This document shows, piece by piece, positions 47,329 through 56,539 of a DNA stretch of 64,000 nt. The number at the start of each line of letters is the position of its first letter. The first letter of the stretch is position 1. Source of the DNA: Ophiostoma sp. CBS 140.51 (taxonomy: Eukaryota > Ascomycota > Sordariomycetes > Ophiostomatales > Ophiostomataceae); assembly GCA_029298735.1 (NCBI GenBank), contig JANSLP010000032.1:141643-205642 (forward strand). Direction: 5' to 3'. Both the position numbers and the translations under genes were made by a program. The notes beneath the pieces were generated by a model. The model saw only the letters and a program-made list of their open reading frames with translations, did no database searches and had not been told where the DNA came from.

Positions 47329-48985
47329 ATGTCGTTGAACGTTGCGATCGTCGGCGGCGGGATCAGCGGCCTGACTGCCGCAGTATCGCTGCGCCGGGCT
47401 GGCCACGTTGTTCGGGTGTATGAGAGATCGTCACACAACAACGAGGTGGGCGCCGCCATCCATGTCCCCCCGAACGCGGCACGAGCGCTCCTCGCTTGGG
47501 GCCTTGACCCAGTCCATGCAAAGTTTGTCACCACCAAGTCGAGCTACCGCGCCAATGAGAAGACTCTTGTGCGCTTCCACACGGGAAAGGAAGTCGAGGA
47601 ACAGATACCAATCCGCTGTGGTGCACCATGGTTCTTGACCCATCGCGTCGATCTGCACGAGGAGCTGAAGCGGTTGGCCACAGAGCCCGAGGGCCCAGGT
47701 GCGCCTGGCACGCCTGCCACTGTTTCCCTGAAGGCCAAGATTGTTCACTATGTACGTTACCGCCTTACTCGTTGTGGTGTTTTGGTGACTAACATGAGAA
47801 TAGAACACAGAAAAACCGTCCATCACTCTCGACAATGGTGACATTATCAAGCCGGACGTTGTCATTGCCGCCGATGGAATTCACAGCATTGCCGTCGAGG
47901 CAATCTTGGGCGAGCCGCGTCCACTGGGTGCACCTCAGAATGCATGCTTCCGGTTCCTGATCCCTGCCGACGAGATCGACGACGATCCCAAGACTAAATT
48001 CTTCACGGAGGATGACGACGGCCGGATGAAGTTCTTTGTCGGTGACAACAAGAGAATCGTAACGTACCCATGCCGCAAGTACGTACAATATTTGATGACA
48101 GGACAACCGGATTCACTGTACTGACATATTCAGCAACGAGGTGCATAACTTCGTGGCCATCTACAACACTGAGCACGAGACACTAGATCTGTCCAAGAAG
48201 GAGAGTATGTAACACTGCCCCCTGTTTATTGTCGTTGGTTGTCTCCCTTCGTTTTGTTGCTAACACGCCACCAGGTCGCCATTCTCCTGAAGACAAGGCC
48301 ATGATGCTGGAGAAGTACTCTGACGTCCACCCGGACCTCTTTGCAGTCATCAGGCTAGTGCTAGTCTCTCTTTTATATCCTGCATTCTTGTCCTAACAGC
48401 CCGCAGCAAAGCAACAGAGGTCATGCAGTGGCCACTCCTGTTCCGCCCACCCATCCCGACATGGACCAAGGGCAGTGTGGCCTTGGCTGGCGATGCTGCA
48501 CACCCCATGCTTCCACGTAAGTATGTTCCCTGCAACCCATACAAGTTTCGTTACTGACAATACGCAGACCAGGGTCAAGGCGGTGCGCAAGGAATCGAAG
48601 ACGGTGTTGTGCTTGGCCTCGTTCTCGCCGGAGCCACCAAGGAGGATGTCCCCGAGAGGCTCAAGCTCTACGAGAAGATTCGCCGTAACAGAGCAAGCAT
48701 CATCCAGATCTTTAGCAATGCCGGCCAAGACCAACCAGAGCTGATCCGCAAAGATGCGTCTGCCTTCATGCCTGAAGACAAGATTCCGAGTAGGTTCACA
48801 TCGTGTGATTGGCAGTACAAACATCAACTAACGAAGGATTCATAGAACGCCCCGAAGACTTTTTCGACTACAACTTCCGCTACGACATCATTGAAGACTC
48901 GCTGGGCCAGTTGAAGGAGAAATACCCGGCGTTTGAGTTGCCTACCAACTTCTTCCAGAATGTGCCCGGTAAGATCGCCGCTTGA
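47329..48985 (+). CDS. FAD-dependent monooxygenase, salicylate-hydroxylase-like
   Basis: Seven exons: 47329-47751, 47804-48078, 48134-48204, 48275-48353, 48407-48516, 48568-48789 and 48846-48985, 439 residues. The N-terminal dinucleotide fold has VGGGISG (residues 8-14), the DG motif is AADGIHS (about Asp165) and the FAD-ribityl GD motif is GDAAHPMLP (about Asp312). All three class A flavoprotein fingerprints are intact. Such enzymes use NAD(P)H and O2 to hydroxylate, often decarboxylating, aromatic acids such as salicylate or hydroxynicotinate; the substrate here is not known. Intron 4 appears to use a GC donor (AG then GCTAGT at 48354), because no GT donor preserves the frame to SKATEV. The last exon could be read through a GGTAAG at 48969, but the short ending KIAA is simpler. 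No signal peptide. Confidence 0.88.
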
Positions 48986-49873
48986 GATAGCTCATACTTC
49001 ACAAGACGATGCATGTGTACATCATAATGGTGACGCATGAGAGGCTGTCAATTGTATGTAACGCAGGATGGGTTAGATTTTAGTGTGTACGTACGGATAC
49101 GGGCACAAATGCATGCAAGCGAGCCTATGTACTCATAGACTTTTGTAAATCATGTTACTTCATGCATACTCGTATATAGTAATGTAAGTCCAGAAAGCCA
49201 TGTTTATGAGATATAACGAAAGGGCTGAAAAGTAGGTAACACCTTATAAAATCGGGAAAAAAATTGTCCTGTGCTTTGTTTTAATATTGGGGTTTTGTTT
49301 TGGTAAAACTGATTTTAGAAAAGAAAAAAGAAATCAGTCAATTATAAAACTAACCAGTGTCATGCAGACAATTATTGCGTCACTAATGTAACGTAAATCA
49401 AAATACAGTAATTAAAATACCGCAAATATATTTCTTATTAATAAACGAACAAACTCAATTTGAGTTGAAACAATGCATAAGAAAAGCTACATGATCAATA
49501 CATGTACTGTAGAATTGTATACCTGATAAGGTTGTGAAGGTAGTTCGACAGGCGTTTATTTTCAACCGTTCACCGCGCTGTATTTCACTTCTTTAATATT
49601 GTGCCTATCTGACATCACCGACACTGTTGCGCTATGAGCACGACCAGACTTGAACTTAGTTGCATACCGTGAACATAAATGTCCGTTTTGACGTACCGAG
49701 AATGACCTGTATTTACTGCATAAATTCATATACTTCTTTTCTACAACGTCCTCTTTGCTTTTCTCTGCCATCGAGCTCGGATCGTATTCCCTCCCACCCA
49801 TGGGCCAGTAACTGTGGCATCCCAGTGCCTCGTGGGCCATGCCAAAGTTGACCTCCTTGGTGAAGAGCTCACG
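48986..49873. other. AT-rich intergenic stretch
   Basis: 49160-49560 is the most AT-rich part, with few CG dinucleotides, compatible with decayed repeat DNA. No ORF of note. Confidence 0.45.
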
Positions 49874-50589
49874 TCACGGTTGGATCCACAGGCTGCGGGC
49901 TAGGCGCCGCTGCACACGATTCTTGGGCAAGAACTTTGTGCGTGCAATCTCCCAGGTGCGGTCGAGTAGCTGATCCAGCGGCAGCACTTCGCTCACGACG
50001 CCCAGCGTCTTAGCTCCTGGGGCATAAATCTTCTCGCCCATGGAAATAAAGTAGCGGCTGCGGTTGTGCCCCAGCAGCTCGCGGTACACAGTCTGCACGC
50101 CGTCGCCCGGCACGATGCCCATACTGTCAAAGTGGCCGTCGTAAAAATAGGTGTTGTCGAGGCAATGACAATGTCGCTGAGCAGGGCCAGCTCGGCGTGC
50201 ACAATGACGGGGCCATTCACAGCGGCGATGACGGGAATCTGCAAGTCGAGCATAGCAAAGGGCTCGCGTGTTTGGTTGCGGCACATGATGTCGTAAGCCT
50301 GCCTGTCGCTAAACGTCCCGTTGAAGCCGTTGCGCTCCTAGCTGGGCCCGTCAAAGGCGCCCAAGAACGCATCGCCCGTGCCCGTGAAGATGATAATCTC
50401 ATTGTCGGGATCGTCGTTGATGTCGCGCATGGCCGGCACGACCGGTCTGTGGATTTCCAGGTTCCACTGCAGCGGCCCACCGTTGGAGTGCACGTTGACC
50501 TCGAGGATGCCGTCCTCGCGGCGAAACGTGAAGAAGTTGGCATACTTTTTGGAGTATTCTGCTAAGTGCGTGCGGTAGATAGCTGACAA
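49874..50589 (-). pseudogene. enoyl-CoA hydratase/isomerase (crotonase) family pseudogene
   Basis: Read on the - strand, 50589-50341 encodes a crotonase N-terminal half (YSKKYANFFTFRREDGILEV, then IIIFTGTGDAFLGAFDGPS). A TAG stop at 50338-50340 interrupts it. The same frame continues with ERNGFNGTFSDRQAYDIMCR and the conserved PVIAAVNGPV segment as far as DIVIAS (about 50155). There the frame shifts by one base, consistent with a single-base deletion, and resumes as YFYDGHFDSMGIVPGDGVQT through to the stop at 49874. The gene is therefore broken twice. The 5' exon is missing or unrecognised: the frame at 50589 starts on TTG after a possible CAG acceptor. In life it would have acted on an acyl-CoA; the intact family normally uses backbone NH groups for an oxyanion hole. 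Confidence 0.85.
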
Positions 50590-51204
50590 TGTTGTAGTGT
50601 GTCGTGTTTCGGAGGTTTCATATGTTTGTATGGTGATGCTGAGTCCTGCCGGGCTAGCCCTTCGAAAATAAAAAACGTAATAAACGATGTGTTATATCTT
50701 ATTTGCATGGTCTGAGAGGTGTTCTCTACTTACTTTTAAGAAGTATTATCCCCTCGTAGGTGGGGAAGGGGGCCAAAGTTAAGCAAACAGCAGTACAGAC
50801 AGCATTCTAGCATTCTATGACGAATAGCGGTCACGAGGTGGCGAAAAATACTCCGAAGCGCATTTTTTCTATTCGTCGTAGTTTTTGTTACTCATCCTTC
50901 GAGGTTACTGATCTCGTTAACGTTACGTTAAAGCTACTCGTGTCTGCACTACCGTCCCTTGGCGATCTAGTAGTCTCCCAAAACAACGCTCAACTGTGCT
51001 TGTATTAGGAGCGGCCGTTGGTAGAAACGTTGTTGGAGGATTGCGACCAAGTGGCAAAACATGAAATAGTAGGAGGAAATGTTTAAATAAATGCGAAAGG
51101 TTAAAAAATAATTTAAAGATGCAGTTCTCCCTTTCTTCTTTCCTCTTCTCGTATATTGCCGGGCTTCAAAGATCACAAAAATCATCGGAACCGCGGTCCC
51201 AAAC
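50590..51204. other. intergenic, AT-rich
   Basis: Lies between the crotonase remnant and the PTH11-like gene. It may contain the lost 5' exon of the remnant and the promoter of the next gene. Nothing definite is seen. Confidence 0.4.
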
Positions 51205-52404
51205 ATGGCATCTACCGCGCCCTTGAATTACGCTCAGCTCATGAACCTTATCTACTCTATCCCGCCACTTCTTCCCACCGACCTCGCCCGGGGCATACTC
51301 GGCACCGTGATCGCCCTCATCGCTATCGACACTATTGCAGTCGGCCTGCGTATCTACGTTCGCACGATCCTAAATCGAAGTGCATTCGGCGTGGACGACG
51401 TGCTCGCCGCCGCTGGTTATGTGTGTTATTTGGTCGCAACGGTATATGTGATCAAGGCCTGCTTCTACGGCCTTGGCACGCGCGATGCTGACCTCCCAAG
51501 CCATCTGTACCAAGTTCGCGGCGCTCAGCTGTTCACATGGTGGTTAATCTCATATATATTCAGCATTCCGTTAATCAAGAGCGCCATCGCCGCCCAGATT
51601 ATGCGGTTGACTAAATCGCGGTTTTATCGGGCCCCATTATGGTTCGTATGTCTCCCCTGGCCTTTTCTTCTTCTTTTCATATAAACTTTTATAAATAGTT
51701 ACAGAAAAATTATTTAACCGTTCACCTCTTCTCTTAAGGTCATCGGTGCCCCTACCGTTGTCTCACTGGCCGGCCTCATCGCCGTGTTGGTACACTGCAG
51801 GCCCCTCTCGGCTACCTGGACAGGTAAGGGGCATTGTACTCCTAACTTGCCTTTACTAATCTTAAGCTACATCTTCACAGTCGTCGCTACTATCGCTGAT
51901 TTTACTTGCGCAATTTTGCCCTTCTTTTTGATCCGCAAGCTGAATATGAACGCTCGGCGGAAGTGGTCACTGGTAGCCATCCTGTCCGTCGGTATCTGCG
52001 CTTCTATCTTTACCATCTTGCGCGTACCCTACATCAAGCATTATATAATTCCCAAAGATTCTTTGTATTACCTAGGCTACCTTGTTCTTTATTCGATGCT
52101 TGAGGAGGGCATCGGCATATTTGCGGCCTCTCTCCCGTCGCTAAGGAAGCTGTTCGCTAGCTTTTATAGGTTATCGAATAATCCAGGCCAAAGTGGTCAG
52201 TCAAGGAGCATACAATACATTAGTGGCACCAGTGGTACGCTCCTAACCCACCCGAATCCGTGTGTCATACAGGGACAGTTCTTCGCATCCGTGTCTGCCC
52301 AAAGGGACCATTGCGAGGCTCGGGATGACGAGGATACAAACAGCCGACACGGGATTGTCATACAACGGGATGTGTACGTACAAACGGACAACGCCGAGAC
52401 ATAA
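51205..52404 (+). CDS. PTH11-like rhodopsin-domain integral membrane protein
   Basis: Exons 51205-51645 and 51739-52404, 368 residues. The intron starts GTATGT at 51646 and ends TTAAG at 51738. The protein has seven likely transmembrane helices, from GILGTVIALIAIDTIAVGLR near the N-terminus to a last helix around LVLYSMLEEGIGIFAASLPS. The LRIYVRTILNRSAFGVDD segment after helix 1 and the CRPLSATW segment of the extracellular loop are typical of the fungal rhodopsin/PTH11-related family. The tail of about 85 residues is hydrophilic. Relatives are putative G-protein-coupled receptors, some used in surface or nutrient sensing, but most are untested. Both neighbours are pseudogenes, yet this frame is intact, which suggests selection or recent arrival. 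Confidence 0.85.
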
Positions 52405-52529
52405 GGGAAGGCGTCATCTGCGAGCGGCATCTAAGAGCTCTTTACGGAATTTTTATTTTTATTTTTATATTTTAATTTATACTTTATACAGCTTTACTTT
52501 ATTCGTTATTATTATTAGACATATATTAT

Positions 52530-54417
52530 TGTCCACTGGTGAAGCAAATCTACCTCTTATGGTAGCTCGTACTGTTCGTTCCTCTTGGCCGTGGTCGTGC
52601 CCGACATTGAATATGATGAATGTCTCCTGGGCCACGCACCATCTGACGAGGAGTTCCGCCAACTCGCGCTGCAGCATCTGCGAGCACGAGCTCTATCTGG
52701 TGGCCTCAAAGCGTTCAAGATAACGCGTGATGCCGAGCCGTTCACTAGGGAGAATGGATTGTTGTTCAGTGTCTGCAAGGCTCTGCGGCCCAACCTGAAG
52801 AAGAAGTATGGCGTCCGCCTTAAAGCTATCTACGATAAAATGGATTGCCAACGTCTTTCAGAATTGCAGAGACTTGGTGAGCGGTGCGGGACAGCAAGGA
52901 AAGAATCTCTAGCCACTTGTCGCGTGCATTAAAAGCCAACTTGGGCCTCGCCAGCGTTGCCAAGAACTCGACACAGACGTATCATAAACTTTGTGGCGAT
53001 TATTTAGATGCTTGGTTAGTTTTTGACAGAAATTTTTGCTGTGTCAATGCTGGCAAGCTTTCTTCTCGGCTTGCAGTCCAGTATCGCAGAGACAGCACAG
53101 CTTGTTGACCTCCAGAGTGCTTCTGATTCGGGAACCAATTAGCCTATGTTTACAACGTTCCACCGCGACAAGCAAGCCGTATTGTATTGCCATACTTCTT
53201 TGATGTCCAATGGCCGGAAATTCTGTCCAGGACCCCTGTCAAAGACGGTGCTACTCAGGCGGCCCTCATCACTAGATCGACGGGATTCCTTGGCCGCTTT
53301 CTTCTGCTTGAGTAATTGGAGAAGCTTGCATCCCGTGGCGGGAAAGTCATTGCCATCGTGCGTGCGAGCGACTATGAAGATACCCGGGCAAGGCTGGATG
53401 CGGCACTTGGCAACGTCGATGGCAATTTCGAAACGCACCACCACAGACTCGCGGAGCCACCTTGAAGTGGTTGCTGGAGACCTGGCTCTGCCTCTTTTCG
53501 GCCTGGACCAGTCTGACTTTGACCGCCTGGCACTGGACGCCGACCAGGTTGTGCATCCGGGTGCACTCGTTAACTACCGCCTGAGCTATCAGAATCTGTT
53601 TGAACCCAACATTGTGGGTAGAGCCTAACTTGTGAGATTGACCGTGACCTCTCGCCAGAAGCGGCTTGATTATGTGTCCACGATCAGTGTACCTAACGCC
53701 AATGGCAGACTGCGGGACTCCGGTCAACAGGCAGATATGCGTCTCGCTGCCTATAAGATGCCTCTGTTTGACAGCTATGCAGCAGGGTACACAATAAGCA
53801 AGTGGGAAGGCGAAGTTCTGCTACAGGATGTACGCGATCTAAATGTGTTCCGGCCCGATGATCCTTCCTAACTCTCTGTATGCTGGCCAGATCAATGTGC
53901 CAGACATGTGCACCCGACTTCTGTTCAGCGTGGTCACCAAGGGCATTGTACCACGGAGCTTCTACGATCTGTCGGCGGGTGGTCAGCGAGTGGCCGGGCG
54001 CACATTATGACCATCTCCAATTGATGCCCTGGTCACAGTGTTGCAGGAAATCGGCTATGCGCCATGCAATTGCTTCGACTCCTACAACGATGTTAACTTT
54101 CACTACGATGATGACGTGTCTCTCGACTCGTTTGTGTACTGGGTGGAGTCCGCCGGTTTTCCAATTCAGCGCATTTTAGACCATGCCAGTTAGTATGAGC
54201 GCTTTTGTACAAAGCTGCTCAACCTCCCCAAAGTTCAACGACGGCGTTCGAGCAATTTGCAACACCACATGCGGAAAAGCTGACCGTACTCAGCACTGTC
54301 CAATTTCAGAGAGCCGTTGGTTCGGCTGGGATACCACGTATCACAGAGACCTTTCGTCACAAGTACCTAGAAGACGCGAAGATGCTGAATCTTTTTGAGG
54401 GTGTTGTTCAGATGTGA
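52530..54417 (+). pseudogene. carboxylic acid reductase (A-T-R) pseudogene, 5'-truncated
   Basis: Homology begins around 52530 (PLVKQIYL, frameshift, YGSSYCSFLLAVVVP) in the C-terminal part of an adenylation domain. It continues through FTRENGLLFSVCKALRPNLK and KKYGVRLKAIYDKM. A degraded carrier region follows (near 52890-53070), where CGDYLDAW seems to stand where the family has its GGDSL phosphopantetheine site. The reductase domain follows: TGFLGRFLLLE then stop, GGKVIAIVRASDYEDTRARL, frameshift, HLEVVAGDLALPLFGLDQ, LVNYRLSYQNLFEPNIVG then stop, RLDYVSTISVP, YTISKWEGEVLLQD, frameshift, YAGQINVPDMCTRLLFSVVT, and so on to KYLEDAKMLNLFEGVVQM. At least four stops or frameshifts are present. 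Intact enzymes use ATP and NADPH to reduce acids to aldehydes. The first half of the adenylation domain is absent from this window. Confidence 0.88.
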
Positions 54418-54741
54418 ATTAGTGGATGGACTTGTTCCGTCGTGCATGGGAACATCTGTAATACATTTTACTCCCGGTATAGTTTTGGCTTCTATTTAAA
54501 CTAACAAAATGAGTTCCTTTTTTTGTACCTCCAATTCATTTTTATTTCATGTTTCGTTCTGTTTTTCTTGAAGAAAAGAAACGTCTTAATTTTCTGCAGC
54601 TTTTTGTTGCATAGGAAAAACATCAAAAATAGATTTCTTTGGAAAAATAACTCACAACAAAAGTTTCATGGAAGATTATCTGGAGGATTGGTGTGATATA
54701 TTTCATTATGGTCTGTCGAAAAGTTTGACCACCCTGCACAT
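54418..54741. other. AT-rich intergenic, 3' flanks
   Basis: A short T/A-rich stretch after the reductase remnant and beyond the aldo-keto reductase stop. Nothing is recognised. Confidence 0.4.
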
Positions 54742-55906
54742 CTACCCATCATCTCCGAGGAAGACGCGGATGGGCATCCAGCCATCCTGTACCACCTTGA
54801 AGCGGCTCTTGATAGCGCTGATGCTGTCCATCTCTTCCGTTGTCAACGACCAGCCATCAAGTGCAAAGTTCTGGTCAATGCGAGAGGGGGTGACACTCTT
54901 GGGGATGATGCTGGTACCGCGCTGGAGGCCCCACATGAGGCTGTAATTTGATGTCAGTAGTGGAACACCAAACTGTCAAGCATCTCATCTCACAGAGACA
55001 AACTTACCCAATCTGTTGCGGCGTCTTGCTTTTGTCCTTTGCCAGCTCCACAATGGCCGGCTCTTCCATGAGCGGACCGGAGTTGTTGATAGGCGAGCCA
55101 GATGTACCACCGAGGCAAGAGTAGGCGGTGCAGTGGATTCCCTTTGACTTGCAGAACTGGAGGAGTTTCGGCCTGGATTGGATATGTTAGCTGTGTCGTC
55201 GACAATGGTTAGGTCGTAGCGGTACCTACGAAGGGTTACTGGGGTGAAGCTTCAGAAAGTATTAGTATGGATTCTAGTTTCGAAGCTCGCCACAGGGGAT
55301 AATTCATGTATTTACATACCTCAATCTGGTTGACAGCGGGAACAACCTTGCACGATGGATCACTGAGGAGCTTCTCGAGGTGTCGGATCTGGAAGTTGGA
55401 AACGCCAATAGACTTGGCCTTGCCGGTGTCAAGCAACTTCTGCATTTCTTGCCTGTCAGGAATTACTCTTAGTCGGATGTTTTGAATTCCGCACTGTAGA
55501 AGGACACTCACCATGTTTTGACAAAGTCCCAATCGGGAAGATGCTTTGTGCTATCCTCTGGATCCGTGGAGCACGGGAAGTGAATCAGAAACAGGTCAAT
55601 GTAGTCAATGTCCAGATTCGTGAGAGACTTCTGGAAACCCTCGGCCACCCTCTTGTGCCAGGTGTTGTCCAGCTTTGTCGTCACCCAGATCTTCTCCCGT
55701 GGCACGCCTGACTGACGGATGCCCTCGCCGACCTCCTTCTCGTTGCCGTAGTTGAGTGCTGTATCGATGTGACGGTACCCGTGCTCGAGAGCATACGTGA
55801 CTGCATCACGGACCTCGTTGGGCTTTGACTGCCATGTACCAAGACCAATGGCAGGAATGGACCGGCCGTCGTTGAGAGGGTAGACTAGGGATGTGTTTTG
55901 CACCAT
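54742..55906 (-). CDS. aldo-keto reductase (AKR3/Gcy1-like)
   Basis: Five exons: 55512-55906, 55320-55452, 55230-55249, 55008-55172 and 54742-54940, 303 residues. Exon 3 is a 20-nt microexon encoding LHPSNPS across its junctions; without it the conserved QIELHPSNPSPKLLQFC segment is lost. The catalytic tetrad is complete: Asp48 and Tyr53 in HIDTALNYGNE, Lys78 in TTKLDN, His109 in LIHFP. The NADPH-binding IPKSVTPSRIDQN loop is near the C-terminus. These enzymes reduce aldehydes or ketones with NADPH. The gene is transcribed divergently from the NCS1 permease across 633 bp that carry five shared motifs, so it is probably co-regulated with it. A role on an aldehyde made by the nearby dioxygenase is possible but only inferred. 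Confidence 0.93.
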
Positions 55907-56539
55907 GGTGAATAAATTCTGTTGCGTTTTCGAGGAGGCAATGGAAGAGTCGTGACGGTGTGGTCAAATGCAGGGAGATAGATAAAGATTCGAGTTGCTT
56001 TTTGGCGTCGTTTTGTAATTTACAACATTGACGTCGACATTTTGGAGAAAACAAACAACAGCTATAGCAGTTGACCGACATAGTTGGCCGATATGCCGAC
56101 ATTGAGGATTACATGTTGGCCGATGTGGGGCCCGTGATCGGTCAACTTACACAAAATTTGGTGTGGGACACATCGGCCAAGTGGTGAGGAGAGCGCTGTT
56201 TATGTGGGTACGCAAAGTGAAGCAAGTAATACCCACCAGAAGATACGGCAGATAAGGAAGATACACGACACCCGGTCCGGCAACTCTCTCCGCACATATC
56301 GTCTCTAATTGCCAACTTCCCCCTCTTGAGGAAACAACAATGAGCGTCGTGTTGCCGCCAGACTTAAAGGGCTGCATGCCTTGGTCATCTGGGTCCGTCA
56401 ACAACACAGTACTCAAGGATATCCATCCCTAATCTTATTCATCATCATTGCATTTTCTTCAGAGCGCATGACGTCCGTCTCTTTTCAAGTTTTGCAAACA
56501 ACCAACTTACACATTTGTTCATTCTGACGTTCTTAAAAA
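55907..56539. promoter_or_regulatory. divergent promoter of aldo-keto reductase and NCS1 permease
   Basis: 633 bp between the two ATGs. Five GTTGRCCGAY-like sites are listed separately. GATA-type words AGATAA (55980) and AGATAAG (56250) could bind nitrogen regulators of the AreA/Nit-2 kind; such short words are common, so this is weak. Confidence 0.6.
56070..56181. promoter_or_regulatory. array of five GTTGRCCGAY sites
   Basis: Sites: 56070-56079 (GTTGACCGAC, +), 56083-56092 (GTTGGCCGAT, +), 56115-56124 (GTTGGCCGAT, +), 56137-56146 (GTTGACCGAT, -) and 56172-56181 (CTTGGCCGAT, -). The third and fourth face each other across 12 bp. Each has a CCG triplet, the half-site type bound by Zn2Cys6 proteins. 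The same motif occurs before the dioxygenase gene and the regulator gene. Confidence 0.72.

Noticed and set aside
50338..50340. Explaining the crotonase stop by an intron
   Set aside because: No GT donor and CTRAC branch flank the TAG in a way that restores the frame, and a second lesion exists at about 50155.
52585..53871. Several short ORFs of 60-160 codons read as separate small genes
   Set aside because: Joined across frames they follow one carboxylic acid reductase from N to C, so they are fragments of a single pseudogene.
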